Counted from the first letter of the stretch, positions 12,935 through 30,425 are shown. The stretch: DNA of 64,000 bases from Butyriboletus loyo (GCA_038093515.1 JBBPSI010000023.1:124001-188000), one strand, 5' to 3'. The notes: generated by a model not told the origin, from the sequence alone. Program-made: numbers and translations.

Positions 12935-13017
12935 CTCTCGTTCTCTCGTTGCACATCTCTTACGCTCTACACAATATATCTGCATTCTATTATCCTCGTG
13001 TGACAGGTTGCTGACGG

Positions 13018-14054
13018 TCATTCCGACAAAACTTCCTCCTGCCCGGTCCTTTTCCGTTTCGGGCTTCGAGGTTCTTCTGAAGTACAAGGTCTCATTGAAA
13101 GTGTATATGCCACATATTCCTGCAGCACAATACCTGCAATAAGTTGAGTCAGCTTCCAAATCGAAGTTTGCCGACGGACCTATGGCCATGAGGGCAGAGC
13201 CATCGAAAGCTTTGTACATGTCCTTCCTGTACTGAGTGTCCACTTTAGTGCTGGGTCCTTCTCTCTGTGTGTCCTCGGCATCCATGGCCTCGCTCTCGTC
13301 TTCATCTTCTTCAATAATCTCGTCCTCCGTTTCCGTGTGTTCAGTCTCAGAGTCGACGTTCTGGCGTCGGAGAGCGTTGCCAGCGAGAGTATGAATGTTT
13401 CTTTGTGATTGCTGGTACCTTTCCTTTTTCTTTCCACGATAATCTCTGCTACTATCAGATAGCTGCCCTCTCTCGCGGTAGTAGCAACTGGCAAAATGGT
13501 GGATGGATTTCAACAGGTCCTCGGGTAACGTTAGGGAGAAACTGTCACGCCAAGGACAGTAGACCTACAGGGGCTGGGTCCGGGAAAGAGATAACTGGTT
13601 CTCTGGCAAAGGTGGCATCCGAATGGTTTATATCATGCTCGAGAGACGAGACCGGAGGAGGGTCTAGGAAACTGAGATCGAGCGTGAAGGAGAGACGTTG
13701 TCTAGTCCGTGCATCCGATTTTTCCGAATCCGGCTCTTGAGGCGCGTCCTCGTCCGGTGTTTGGCTGTCGCGGGCTAGCTGCTTACCCTTACTCTGAGTA
13801 CGTTCCTTGTCGCCGGAGAGGTCGATGAACTCGCCGCCAGCGTCGCCCGTGCGTGGGTTGTTGATGGTCCTCCGTTTTTTGACTGAACTCTTTCCCCCAG
13901 CATCTTTTGCAATCCAATTCCCTCTGGAATCTACAACGGTAGATCCTGCTGTGCGATGTCTGGCGTTTACAGAGGATTGCTGGACGCGAGATCCATCTGG
14001 GTGTAAACGAAGGGTCGCAAGATCGTGTGTAGTACTCTTTCTCCGAATGCTCAT
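13018..14054 (-). CDS. Uncharacterised acidic nuclear-looking protein
   Basis: Introns 13520-13568 and 13134-13179 leave 314 codons including stop. The first half is low-complexity and charged, with a KKRR-type basic cluster (VKKRRTINN) that could be a nuclear localisation signal. The second half begins with a helical segment (LLKSIHHFASCYYRERGQL). A long acidic run of Glu/Asp follows, then a conserved-looking core (MYKAFDGSALMAIGIVLQEYVA). The combination recalls fungal RNA polymerase I factor Rrn9-like or other transcription-associated proteins, but I cannot confirm this. It is divergent from SMC5, with 172 bp between start codons. Confidence 0.68.
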
Positions 14055-14226
14055 GTGTGATGGGATGGTGTGGATTGAAAGTGTAGTTATATCGTCAACT
14101 TTGAGGAGCAGTAGACATGGACCAGTAAATACGGCCCGTCACGCGTCACTCGAAATGGCCTGCCCTAAAAGCATTACTACGTCTCTCTTACCTTGACTCT
14201 TCCAGTCTCTTGAAGGCGCGACAGCA

Positions 14227-18952
<4,726 letters not shown>

Positions 18953-19125
18953 ATGGATTCTCACTGACATTGATGGTATGGTAGCTACTTTGTTAATAGT
19001 ACATCTTTGGAGTACCATACCATTCTTTTTGATGATCGACGTTTGGTCTGATCCTAAGCCCCTGCTCTACGCGTGTTGAACTAGATAGTGGATACTGCAA
19101 GGGGTTGCACGGTACACGACAGGAT

Positions 19126-20288
19126 TCAATGGACGATTCCCTTCAGCACCGCGAGCTCCGCGTTGATGATGCTACTCGTTGCGGCACCGATGGAGACGTT
19201 GTTGGCGAGCACGACAAACTTGACGTCCAGCACGGGACATTGGCGCACTCGACCGACCGAGACGCCCGCGCCATCCTGGTAATACCGATCCAAGCGCGGC
19301 TGAGGACGGTCGGGCTCCTCGTGCACAAATATGGCATGCACGGGGGCGGAAGGGCAAGCGGGTGCATCGGGTGTATACGCCACGAGCGCCTCACGCACCT
19401 GCTGCGGGCTCGGGGGTGGCCTCTTTGCGAATCGCACGGAGACGGTCATCAGGTGACCGTCGATGACGGGGACCCGATTACAGGAAGCGGAGACGCGCAA
19501 GGGCTGACGCGCACGCATGTCGAACGTTTTCAACCCATCATCCCCATCGACGAGGTTTCCGAGAATCTTGAGGGTCTCCCATTCCATCTTCTCTTCTTCG
19601 CCGCCGATGAAAGGGACGACGTTGTCGATGGTGTCGAGGCTGGGTACGCCGGGGTAGCCACCACCGGAGATGGCTTGCATCGTCGTGACGATGGATGATT
19701 CGAGCGGGCCGAACGATTTTTCGAGCGCGCGGAGGGGTATGACGAGGCCTGTCGTGGAGCAGTTGGCGTTTGTGAGGATGAAGCCCTTTTTGAGAGGGGG
19801 ATCGTGGAGGGCTTGTTGTTGTGCGATCATGGCGAGATGGGAAGTGTTGACGAGGGGAACGACGAGTGGGACATGTGGATCGCGTCGATAATTCTTGGCG
19901 TTTGAGAAGATGGCGAGATCTGCCGCTCTAAAAGCGCCCTCTATGGGAGCAAACGGATGAGTATGAGCCGGGGGGTGCGGAGATGATGCTTGCCTATCTC
20001 TCCGGCGACGTCGGCATCGAGGCCAGAAAAGATGATGGAGCAGTCTATGAAGTGCTCCGGTTGGCACTCTCGTACGATCGTCTCTCTCACGATGGTGGGT
20101 ATCGGTGTTGTCTGCTTCCAGTTCGTGGCCTTCCAGTAGGGCTTTCCAGCTGATCGGGCGGAAGCGCCGAGGACGTGGATGGAGAACCACGGATGGTTTG
20201 CGAGGAGGGTGATGAAACGCTGACCGACCGTCCCCGTAGCGCCGATCACGCCGACTTTGATGACTGCGCCGTCTGATAACTTGCACAT
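19126..20288 (-). CDS. HOM2: Aspartate-semialdehyde dehydrogenase
   Basis: The enzyme reduces aspartyl phosphate to aspartate semialdehyde with NADPH, on the route to threonine, methionine and, in bacteria, lysine. One intron, 19941-19993, leaves 370 codons including stop. The N-terminus carries the NADP-binding motif KVGVIGATGTVGQRFI, followed by LGASARSAGKPY. The catalytic cysteine lies in LTNANCSTTGLVIPLRAL, and QAISGGGYPGVPSLD and NVVPFIGGEEEKMEWET follow. The C-terminal region has RVPVIDGHLMTVSVRF. This is the fungal/archaeal-type ASADH arrangement. The intron begins gcaagc and no GT donor fits, so it is a GC-AG intron. The gene is divergent from EMC6, with 174 bp between start codons, and convergent with SMC5. 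Confidence 0.95.
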
Positions 20289-20462
20289 GATGATGAGGGT
20301 GGAATGGAGGAGGGTTGGTCGCTGGGAATGATCTCGATCTCACGCCATCCATCGATCATTTTTTATTTTTATAAATATGCAGCTTTGCGGTGATAGGGGT
20401 AAGTTAGATCGTGGGAAATTCAACTTTGATGAGTCTCGCCTGTCTTCATTTCCAAGCGTCCG
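20289..20462. promoter_or_regulatory. Compact bidirectional promoter between ASADH and EMC6
   Basis: Only 174 bp separate the two divergent start codons. An AT-rich run (tttttatttttataaat) lies near the ASADH side and could act as a core promoter element. No specific operator is recognised. Confidence 0.5.
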
Positions 20463-20886
20463 ATGGCGTCGCCCTCTGATCAGCTCGTGTTTGCGCCGAA
20501 CGTCTTGCACAACCAATCCCTCACCTCCGTAAAGTTCCTCTCCTCGTGCTTTGCTGGTGCTGTGGCCGGGATACTCGGCCTGGAGAACTGGCACGGTTTC
20601 GCCTTGTTCGCTGCGTCCGTGCTGTCGACGTCGTTCGTGATATACGCCGTCAATTGCAAAGGGAAGCCCGCAAAATACCTATCTGGCGGGCTCGCAGAAC
20701 TGGTCAACCCAGGCCAAGACACTCTCTTTACCTTCATTCTCGTCTGGACTCTGTTTCATGGTGTGTTGCGCTCGTCGTTTCTGCGGTGGCGAACCCGTTT
20801 GACCCTTTCCCAGGCATCGTTCACGGTAGGACGAACGCGGTGATTGACGGACCGTGGCTGACCGACCGTTCGCAGTGTATGACTGA
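20463..20886 (+). CDS. EMC6: ER membrane protein complex subunit 6 (EMC6)
   Basis: EMC6 is a small membrane subunit of the EMC insertase, which places transmembrane segments into the ER membrane. Introns 20761-20813 and 20826-20875 leave 107 codons including stop, the usual family length. The protein has the conserved core FLSSCFAGAVAGILGLENWHGF, a second membrane segment (ALFAASVLSTSFVIYAV), and a third ending in FTFILVWTLFHGIVHVYD. The closing VHVYD, reached only after both introns are removed, is typical of the family and confirms the model. The internal exon is only 12 nt long (20814-20825). Confidence 0.93.
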
Positions 20887-21171
20887 TGAAAGCACACGTA
20901 GCCAAGACGACAGCCCTCGTTATTGACCGCTTTGTAAACTAAAATTACGATCTTGTTTCGGAAAAAAAAACAAAAAAGCCACGCGGTACGAATATCGAAA
21001 CCCATTGGTGATGCGGCTCGCTCCCACGTGGCACATTTTGGATACCACGTGGGCTTCTCTTTGTGGCTGTGATCCATGATAAACTTCCCGATCGAGAGTG
21101 CCCTTGTTCAGTTACAAAAAGCAGACCCGTCCGATGTTCTCTCTCTCCTTCCCATCCCCCCCCACCAAACC

Positions 21172-22001
21172 ATGTCTGCTACATACGTTCTCTTGCAGTT
21201 CAATAACGACCCCTTTTCACATCGTTTCGAAGATCTAGAAAGTAGACCCGCCTTCACAGTGTACGTCTACGCTTGCCGACGCCATTCTGACAGCTCACGA
21301 GCTTTCATTTCCCGTTCCCAGGAAAACGGTCGGTCCACTCTTTCGCCCAACCGTCCCTCATCAGGTCACCTCTCATCTCTCACTAGGTCCACGAACACCC
21401 CAACATCGTCCAGGTCGCCCGTGAGCCGGAATGGTGTCAACAACATCCCGGCATCATGGGACCGAACAACGCCTACCTCTATTTCGGCCCGAACAAGGCG
21501 CGCGGCTTTCTCGTGTACGGAAATGGAAAAGAAGTCCCGATGGCACATCATATCCGACAAAAGAAAGACGGCAGCACGTACGTCCACTCTCACCCTCCCC
21601 CCCCCGTCGTCGTCCCGGCGGGGAGGCGCATGTCTAATTGGCGCAAGTGCGGAAAGGGCTCACGCGAATAATAGATCACGCTATTTTACGACACAACATG
21701 GGAAAGAACTAAAGTGGAAGATCTTTCCACAGAAAATGGAGGTTAGGGATCCCCTTTCGCCCTTTCGCCCTCTTTTTTTTTTTTGGATGTGTACATGTGC
21801 ATACGTTCCCGTTGTCTGACGTGACGTTTTGCACAGTGCGTCGATGGACGGACGACGATCGCAACTTGGGAACTGAGTCAACCCGAGGACGTATTCAATG
21901 CTCGGCTCACGATCAAACTGGCCGGTCTCAGCGTCGTGACTGAGATACTGACCACGCTCACTCTCAATCGCATGGCCATGGCACTGAGCTGGCAATCCTA
22001 G
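21172..22001 (+). CDS. DUF6593-type basidiomycete protein
   Basis: The protein opens [19 protein letters not shown]. Later exons read [22 protein letters not shown], then [21 protein letters not shown] and [19 protein letters not shown], ending in a C-terminal [15 protein letters not shown]. This pattern (central KWK...C motif, then a predicted beta-sheet and a C-terminal helix) fits the DUF6593 family. That family is expanded in mushroom-forming fungi and has no known function. The introns near 21260-21385 are ambiguous: several GT-AG combinations fit, so the second exon is uncertain. The last two introns (about 21580-21675 and 21740-21836) are clear. No signal peptide is seen. Confidence 0.7.
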
Positions 22002-22306
22002 ACCCATCTTGTTCTCCTCCCTCTCCTTGCTTTCCTGCCGTCATATTTTCAATCTCAACTATGTACACCCACTCATATTTCAGAGCCCTAGGCCGTAAAC
22101 CGATTTCGTCTTCTTGTTTCCCATCCTACTTGCTATGGACCCTTTTTTCTTCTTTTGATCCGGTCGGTCACGGTCATCGTGAAACATTATCCTCCCTCCC
22201 CCCCTCTCCGCCCATCATCGTTTCGGTTCATTCCATTTTTACATCGATCACGCTTCTGTGCCAAAATATCTAGCGTATATTACCACCGTCATCGTTTGCA
22301 TATCCC

Positions 22307-25176
22307 TCACTCCCGAAGCTCGTTTTGAATCTCTAGTAACCGGGACCACTCCGGTTCTTCTTCTTCGAAATCTTTTGATCGCCCGACAAACGTCCGCACG
22401 ATGCTCCGTCCCTGGTGCCTCCAATTGAAGCCTTGCACCCGAGGCCCGAAATTTCTCAGAACGTCCACGACATCCTCCACCCCACGCACGGCCTCCCGCC
22501 ATTTCTCAACGTCCGTGTCGCCTTTCTCAAACGTCCCGGCCGTACCGCAACGATAACTGTCCAGATAGGCTTTGAGCGCATCTTCCCACCGGGTCTGCCA
22601 TGTGAGCAGCCGCGCGTACGTGTGCAAGATCCCGGGGGAGGACACACGTGGTAAGATCGTCCGCTCAAAGAGATCCAAAACGCGTCGGAGCAATCCGCCT
22701 CCTTGGTTTGGATCCGTGACAGCATCAATCTGCGCCTGCGCCTGCGCATCCTCACGTGCTTCTCCTCCTGCTTCTGCTTCTGCTCGTGTTCGTGTTCCGT
22801 CTTTTCCACCGTCAGCGCCGGCGGAACGATCAGTGTCGTCCGACGCTCGCGTCACCGCATCCACCAAACGCGCCAAAACGTCTTCGTCCACACATTCTGC
22901 GCCAATCTTGGCCGCACGTTCTTCGACGATCCGAGCTTGTGCACGACATGCCTCAGAGAGTTCTCCGACGTCTACAGCGACGATCATGTAATTAGTCCAC
23001 ATGCGCCAATTTTCATACCTATATTTGACGCCCTGCTTGAGCGCCCGAAAGGCGAGCGTCTTGTTCGAGAACGAGACGGATTTACAGGACACGTCGTTGG
23101 CCTGAACCCCCGTCATCATCATCAGTCCTTCTTTACGTCCGGAACAGATGTTCCCCCGTGCGAGAGACTTACTTTGGGTGCCTCGTCTTTATTTTCGCCG
23201 ACGCCTTTGCGCGCTTCGTCTAAGCGGAGATAGACAGTCGCCAAATTATTCCAGCTCTCCGCATCCTCGTCGTCGATACCGACGCATCGGCTAAACGCGT
23301 CTCGTGCGCCCTCCCAGTCCTCCATCCGTATGTACGCACAACCGAGGATGAACCACGGTCGAGATAACAGTGGGTTAATAGCCACCGCTTTCAAGAGGCA
23401 CGGTACAGCGCGCGCAAACTCCCCCCGAGCAAAATAATACCCTCCCAACGAGCGCACGGCACGGCCCGACGTCTCTTTTGACAAACACCATGCGTGCTCG
23501 TAATGCGTGGCGGCGTGCTCGGGCTCGAGATCTCCGAGGAGACACCACAGCTTGGCCTCTCTCGCGCTGTCAAGTGTGGTCCGTCGGGCGGCCGAAACGT
23601 CTTTTCCTTTCGAGATGACGCTGTCGGCTTCTTCCTTCCGACCTTGAAGAAGATCGCGGACGATGGTGATCGCTTGATCGCGACGCTCCATCGATTGCCA
23701 GCACTTGACGACCTCCTCCCACATTTCCAACCGCTCAAAGATCTCGAGTGCAGATTTAACGACGCCGATGGAGAGGTAACGCAACGCGAGCTCACGCTCC
23801 ATTTCCCATCTACTGGGCAAGGGAATCGAGTGGAAGTAGAGCAGCCTTTCGGAGAGTTCCGAATCCGCAGTAGGCATCTGGTCTATGAGCGCTTGGAGTT
23901 GTAACGTGGAACGCTCGACGGTCCGTGTGCGAGTCGATTCGAGCCGGGACCGGAGGAGGAGTGCCATGGTGTGAACGGACCAGTTCCTAGGATGTGATAT
24001 GACCCGAGCAACGTAAGGAGACATTTGCTCGCTTGTCAAACCGTGCGAAGGCGACGTATTGCGCACGTTTAGGCACAGGGACAAGAGGATGCATTGGTCG
24101 AGTGGGTGTAAAGGGGGCTGCGAGGACGGATCGAGGTGACGGAGCAAGGCCGTCGTAGAGGGGTTTGACGACGTGAACTCGGTTTGCTCGAGGAGGGTAT
24201 CGTCATTCAATGGCAGGGTCTCTGGAAGACCAGCTTTGATAACCGTCATCTCTTCTGATCCGCCGTTCTGGAAGTTCGACCCGTTCAAGGGTCCAACGGA
24301 GGCATTGGTATCGGCGGAGGAACGCTCACGGACGTCACCATCTCGCCTCCTGCTTTCGGCGAGAAGCACGAGCTGGGACAAGGCGTTCTCCTGGAACTTT
24401 GTCCGCTTTCCCAGCGCGCCTGTAAGTTCATACTGTAACCCCGTCGCGCGAGCGGCACGAACAAAACACTCCGCGGCAGACTTGTCATGAGAAAATATAT
24501 GTTCCAAGAGACCTTGTTCTAGTTGGAGACGACCGGCGAGGTCAGGGTCGGATGTACTAGTGCGCTCGATGAGAGGGATTAGAGAACCGAGAACGTCTGA
24601 CGGCAATGGTACGGCTTCGTCCAGTAACTGTTCATGGATGATGGACACCCTCAAGCGCCACCAGGGCGTATAGTTTAACTGCGCACAAGGGGCACTAAAT
24701 ATGATCTGCGCGAACCGGAGAAAGGCGGCGAATTGGGCAAGGTGATATGCGGGTTCACCTCCGTAGGCGAGTTCACTGACGGCCTTTGAGTTGAGAAGGG
24801 AATCTGAGACGGATGAGGGTTCGGGAAAGGCGAGGATGTCGGAGGGTTTCACGTCGAGGTCGGGGCCTGTCCAGTTGGCCTGAACGAATACGTGGAGACA
24901 GGCCACCCCCACGATGAGGCGGATGAGTTCCTGCTCTTGCACGTCAGAGACGGAGGGGAGGGACCACTGGAACAGACGCTCGTAAGGCTCGTTGAACGTC
25001 ACAGCGGGGTGCACTCTGAAAATGTCTTGAGCGTACGTCGATGTGAGTACGGCTCGAAAGTCACCGTCGACGACGGCTTTGGCGAGTTTCGTCGCAGGGT
25101 ACGTTTCCAGGGAAGCAGAGAGCTCATCATCCCATCGCCCTGTGAGTAGACACGTCTCTAGCAAACCGACATTCAT
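22307..25176 (-). CDS. EMW1: TPR-repeat protein of the TTC27/EMW1 family
   Basis: One intron (23102-23172) leaves 933 codons including stop. TTC27/Emw1 proteins are large TPR proteins; yeast Emw1 is essential and linked to cell-wall integrity, and human TTC27 to assembly of large complexes. The start at 25176 is the first ATG, and an upstream reading-frame extension has only TTG. The C-terminal third contains TPR helices (LGGYYFARGEFARAVPCLLK, WFILGCAYIRMEDWEGARDA, AESWNNLATVYLRLDEARK). The family hallmark follows: AFRALKQGVKYRYENWRMWT and NYMIVAVDVGELSEACRA. An Ala/Glu-rich low-complexity insert (around residues 730-770) looks disordered. The N-terminal two thirds are helical and less conserved. 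Confidence 0.85.
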
Positions 25177-25516
25177 GCCCAGTTTCGACCTGCTGATCAG
25201 TGATATCAAGTGAGCTGGGAGTGATCAGGGAAGATGAAGTGTACGCGGGCTCGGTCAAGCCCGATTCCGAGTCGGACCCCCGAGTCATCTTATCTCAAGT
25301 GAGATCGAGACCAGAATATTCCACGCTACAACCTGCCACAGTAACGACCACCGTACACGCTCGGGGTGAGCCAAGAAATAGACGACGAGAGTGCATCTCA
25401 TAATAATCCAATCATCTAGTACCCAAATCCCAGCGTCCACTGAGTACCCGACCTCAGAAACGCCCCCAAAACAAGAGTCTCGCTCGTGATCGTGACGCGG
25501 ATGCCTGTCGGATAGG
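25177..25516. other. Intergenic region, no gene seen
   Basis: This 340-bp stretch lies between the thioesterase A stop and the TTC27-like start, both on the minus strand. It holds the thioesterase 3' UTR and the TTC27 promoter; no coding frame or repeat is apparent. Confidence 0.5.
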
Positions 25517-26551
25517 TTACAATTTCGACGGCGACATCTTGACCTGCGTGGCAGACGCAACGAGCCGGTGATGCGTCACGTCCCATATCTACAACCACAG
25601 TCAGTCATATCAACCCTCGCAGAATCTGCAGCGTAAACAACCACAGGGGGGGTGCTATATACTCACTTCGATTCGTGCACCCAGCGTGCGTGTCCCGATC
25701 GTCGTGCTCGTATTGATCAACCTGAGTTTATCACCCCTGTCGTCATGTGTCTGCAAGTCGCGAACAAGGAGGAAGAAGAACAAGAAAATACTTGCAAGCT
25801 TGCTGGCGCATGGTATATGGTATCGATGTTCAGCGATACCCCCGGCAGACCGGCCCTACCACTCGCCAACGACATGGCAGCAATTGGGAGCGTCGTACAT
25901 CTGCAAGGCATGAGCGTACATGTCAACAAAACGATCGCATCCCTCGGTTTTGACGGAATGAACCCGTAGGACAACCGAGAGCAAGAATTGGGAAGGAATA
26001 CGTACATGTCGACGAGATGTATGATACTGGCACCGTGCATCTTCCCACCAACATCCAGCATGTCTGCGTGTCGAGAAACGAGCCGACGACGGATCGGAAG
26101 AGCCAATATACATGACAGTATATGTAGAACATGGTGATGATGAGTCAAACGGATTCGACCGGGGTCGGGCCCAATTTTGCCCAATTTTATATATATATAC
26201 GAACCTTCGGTGATTGTCATCTCCAACACCACTCTCGCCTCTCGTCTCGTTGGTTCATCGGCGTTGGGTACGATCGAAACCTCGACGAGGTCCAAATGTC
26301 GTGCCGTCCGCGTCCCAAACCCATTGTTCGTGAACATGCACAACAAGCGCTGGACGAGTTCTACATTGGAAAGAGGAACGGCGTGTGTGAGTCGACCTAT
26401 CACTTGTCCGACCACGAGGCCGCTCAAGGACGTTCAACGACCCTTGTCGTGATGCGCGAAACGTCTCGCTGGGCCGCGTACCTTTGACTTGTATGGATGC
26501 ATTCCCAGGAATGCTGTGGGGAAGTTCTTCTCGCTCATCGACCCTGCCCAT
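25517..26551 (-). CDS. PaaI-type hotdog thioesterase, copy A
   Basis: Hotdog thioesterases hydrolyse acyl-CoA thioesters. Introns 26361-26481, 26064-26204, 25901-26005, 25751-25791 and 25589-25666 leave 183 codons including stop. The core motif DMLDVGGKMHGASIIHLVD matches the PaaI family pattern (HGG/HGA with a catalytic Asp nearby). SLNIDTIYHAPASLQ and DKLRLINTSTTIGTRTLGARIE complete the beta-sheet, and the end is WDVTHHRLVASATQVKM. Two further paralogs lie 9 and 11 kb away (copies B and C), which are far more similar to each other than to A. The start at 26551 (MGRVDEREELPHSIPGNAS) aligns with the start of B and C. The fourth intron is only 41 nt. Confidence 0.82.
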
Positions 26552-26733
26552 CGCCTTTGAGTGTGATACTGAATGCAGGACAAAGAGCGCAGACGACGGT
26601 AAACTCATTCGGCAAAATGACCTGTCCCAATTGGCAGGTCGGTTGCAATGCCAAGCGTGCACGAGGCACTGACGTGACACCGACGGGACAAGATTAGATT
26701 AAAGATGAACAGGGTGCTGTCCAAGTTGCACTA

Positions 26734-29284
26734 TCATCTACTGGTAATGAGTCCGTTTGTCGTCGTCGGTGTGCTATCATTGAGGAAACCTCGCGGCACG
26801 GAGGAGACCCCTCGTGCATAAATCTGACTCGTAAACACCTGTGAAACGCATAAACACGCCAGAACTGAAAAAAAGATGAAAATACGTGGACATACCAGCT
26901 CGTCAAATATGATCGCCGGCACCTTTTTGTCGCAGAGTGTCGACCCAGGGTGAATTTTAACGACGAACGGTCCCATAAGTTGCTTATACGACCCGTCCGG
27001 CTGCAACAGCGCGCTCTGCTGCTTCAGTCCTATGGTAAAACACCTCAACACGACCTCCTCCATATCGCTCCTCGACGTCCTCCAGTCGAGTCCTGCCTTC
27101 TCACATGTCACTCTCAGCTGATCCCTAATTTTGAGCGCCTCCGTAAATGTTCGTTCGTTCAAGTAATGCTTCCGACACCATTCCTTGCGCTCGCCTTTAC
27201 TTTCGCTGGCTGCAATTTCTTGGTAGGACCGGAGGGCGTTGAGCATCGTGAGGTGGTCACCGCTTGGATGTCGGAATTTGCGGCGCGCATCTGCGATGGC
27301 GTCCCGCTGGTCCGACACGTCAAGAAAAAGTTTGGACGAGGAGGATAGCAAGGCGACAATGTCAATTACTTCAGAAGCACAGCCGTGTGTTTTCGATGCG
27401 AGGATGACACGAGCAAGGTAGGGCTCAATAGGGAAGGTGGCCATCTGCCGACCAAGGGTTGTCAGGGTCTTGGAATTATCCAGTGCACCCAATAACCAGA
27501 GCGTTTTCAAGGCGTAGACCACTGTGCTGCCATCAGAAAGAGTTGAAGCACATCAACCAAAACGCACCCGAAGAATAATCTGGCGGATCCATAAATTCTA
27601 CCTCTTCCAGATCTTGGCCGAGACATTTGAGTTGTAATACACACTGCGTTAAACTACAGCGGCGGATCTCCGGCTCTGCAGAGATCGCCATCTTATTGAA
27701 GGCTTCCTCGGTGTATAAGCGAAAGCAATATCCGGGGCCCTGGAATTGGTCAGTCACAACGCTTTGAAAGCACAGACGGTATATACCTCACGCCCCGCAC
27801 GACCAGCGCGCTGCATGGCGGATGATTTCGTGATATCCCGGGTCAGTAGGGTATCAAATCCTAAATGTCGTATGAACGATCAGGTAACACCTACGAAGAA
27901 GAGAAAGTTCTTACCACACCCGGTATCTTTTGACACATATCTCTTCTCCTTACATTTTCCAGTATCGATCACGTACTTGATCCCAGGTATCGTTATAGAC
28001 GTTTCGGCGATATTCGTTGCCAATATACACTTCCTCATGTTTGGTGAGGTCGAGTAAAATATTCGAGCTTGTTGGGAGGGTGGCAATGATGCGTACATCG
28101 GACATACCGTAACCTAGGTCGGCATCTGAGCTTGGATGACATATAGATGCACAGTAGAAGGACCCACACCCATACGCTCTATGGGAAGCCGTTTGGTGTA
28201 GTTCTCGATTGATTTTTTTAAACTCTCGATATCTTCTTGGCCTGTTCGGTGGTGATGTAAGTCTCCATAAGCAGGCACAGAGGGGTCCCTATTGAACGAC
28301 GCAGACCTGGGAGAAATATAAGAACATCGCCTGGTGGTTTATCGATATGGATCTGAAAAAAAGTCCGTAGTGCAGACTCGACATAGTCCGTTTGACCAAT
28401 AACCGTGTGGAATATCTGGACAGGGTGTTGGCGACCCTTGACGTACAAGATTCGAGTACTAACTACTAATGAGCAGGTTATATGAAATCTGAAACAAAGA
28501 ACAAACTTGTTATAAAATCGGCTGAACTTTTCGGCGTCAAGGGTAGCACTCATGACAATAATCTTGAGCGGATTCGATACCGACACGGAATGGTTTCTCT
28601 TTCCCTTCTTAACGTCGCCTTCATTTCTCTTCGCCTGTATGGTCTTGAGATTTGCGATTAAGAAATCTGTGCGAAGGGTCCGCTCGTGTGCCTCGTCAAG
28701 TATGATGACACTATAGCGAGACAATATGGGATCTGACAGTAGCTCGCGCACGAGCATACCGTCACTGACATATTTGATTTTCGTCTGGGCTTGGCAAGCT
28801 TCATCGAACCGCACAGAGTAGCCCACCAATCCCCCGACGGTGACATTCTGCTCTGCGGCGACGCGTGCGGCGAGGGAGGTGGCTGCGACACGACGAGGTT
28901 GTGTGACAGCGATCATACCATTCCCCGCAAGTCCAGCTTCGAGTATGTATTGGGGTACCTCTGTGCTTCAGGGGTCTGGTGAGACTGGAAGACTGGATGG
29001 AACAAACGAACATGAACACGTACGGGTAGTCTTTCCAGATCCCGTCTCACCCAAAAGAATAGTGACATCGTTGTCACGGATTTCGCGAATAAGAGCGTCC
29101 TTGCCTGGAGAATCACATGTTGAGATGTCATCAACGAATGAGTGGGATTGGGAAATTTACCCTTGGCTATCGGGAGTTGCTCGCGTTGTTTTTGGAGGGG
29201 ATTTGTGAGGTTTGATTTCTTCGGTCCCTCATCGGGGTCGAGGTATATTCGGGCCTTCTTCCTCGGAGTGTGTATAGGCGGCAT
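26734..29284 (-). CDS. DEAH-box RNA helicase, DHX33/DHR2-like
   Basis: The spliced protein shows the complete DEAH helicase set: [16 protein letters not shown] (motif I), TQPRRVAA (Ia), [11 protein letters not shown] (II), [11 protein letters not shown] (III), FLPGQEDIE (IV), [13 protein letters not shown] (V) and [12 protein letters not shown] (VI). The HA2/OB-fold tail is also present ([25 protein letters not shown]). Overall it resembles human DHX33 and yeast Dhr2, nucleolar helicases acting in ribosome biogenesis. The N-terminus is short and basic ([14 protein letters not shown]). An apparent in-frame TAG near 28120 is removed by a gtgggt-tag intron that restores YASLPPSQQ. The final exon could be read through or spliced, so the last 10-20 residues are uncertain. 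Confidence 0.88.
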
Positions 29285-29555
29285 GTGTATGGCGATGTCT
29301 GGTCAAGGAATAAATTGATTTGGCGCTGCATCAAATGTGGCCCTGGAAAATTTCTGTTGGCATGAACTCAGCACATCGACTGCCCCAGTATTTTGTTCTG
29401 AGCGTTCGAGCCAGAAAGAAAATGGACGGCGAGCAGATAGACGGAGAAAAGTTCTGATCGGATATCGGAAACCGGCAACGCAACTGCTTGCCGGTAAACC
29501 ACAGCTTTGTAGTGTTTTCAACTCATGCCATTGTAGGTAAAAGTACACGTCTAGC

Positions 29556-30425
29556 TTAGGTGTCTGCAAATTCGGTGGGCAGGGAAGCAAGATACGTCCT
29601 CAGCTTGTCCAGTGCACGATATCTGTGGGAGATGACATTCTTTTCCTCCTTGGTCATCTCCGCATAACTTTTGGAAGTTATCAGCATAAACCGAGAACAA
29701 AACTACAGACGATACTCACGTCTTGTCGAAGCCTTTCGGCTGGAATACTGGGTCCCAGCCGAATGTAGTTGGCCCTCGTGCGCGCACAATTGTGCCGTCA
29801 GTTCGGCCTTCAAATAGGATGGGCTCCGAGCCTGGGCCAGCGCTATATGCGAACGTGCACAGCGCATAGGCGTCTTTGGTTGGGAAGCCAACGAGAAGGT
29901 TGTTTAAACCTTATCAAAGCGACCACAACGTCAAAACGAACGATAGATACTGCCGATCAGAACACGCGGAACGAACCTTCATGACCGATAGTCTTCATGA
30001 AATGCTTGATGTATGGTCCTGGAAGGCCGCCGAGTGCTTCGTAGCAGAGTGCTGTGTCCTCCGTGATGCACGCACGTCCGAGCTATTGCGATGAGTATGG
30101 GTACGTTCACAAGTACGTGACCCCACCAGCTCTGCAGCCCGTCGGCATTTGGCTCTCGCAACTTCTTGGGTGGTACCCTGCAACTCAGGAACTAACGGCA
30201 AATGTCAATTTCTTTGGAGTACAATCCTGCGAGAAGGCCAACTTGCTATCGAGATCCTGTGAATCGATTTCGATCGGAATGCCTTGCGAGAGGATGTACT
30301 TGGTTTCTATCAATTTGTTCGCGTTCCCGGTCACGAAGGCTAAGAGAGAGATGCCATCAGTCGTGCAGCGCGGCGTGTCTTGCAACATTAATCGTACTTA
30401 GACGGCGGGCAGTCATTGTGACCAT
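29556..30425 (-). CDS. HAM1: Inosine triphosphate pyrophosphatase (ITPase, HAM1 family)
   Basis: ITPase hydrolyses ITP, dITP and XTP to monophosphates, cleaning the nucleotide pool. The spliced protein has the family signature [48 protein letters not shown], the catalytic-lysine/Asp region [16 protein letters not shown] and [19 protein letters not shown]. The first intron separates MVTMTARP from FVTGNANK; the second in-frame ATG at 30416 is also possible. The gene ends PTEFADT. It is divergent from the BOI-type gene over a 347-bp spacer. Confidence 0.9.

Noticed and set aside
19105..19698. 197-residue plus-strand open frame
   Set aside because: It is antisense to the aspartate-semialdehyde dehydrogenase gene, whose catalytic motifs are clear; the long frame follows from GC-rich codon structure.
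22703..23233. 176-residue plus-strand frame opposite the TTC27-like gene
   Set aside because: Low-complexity antisense of the Ala/Glu-rich insert; no family features.
28120..28130. In-frame TAG in the DEAH helicase suggesting a pseudogene
   Set aside because: A GT-AG intron (gtgggt to cctag) removes it and restores the conserved YASLP motif.
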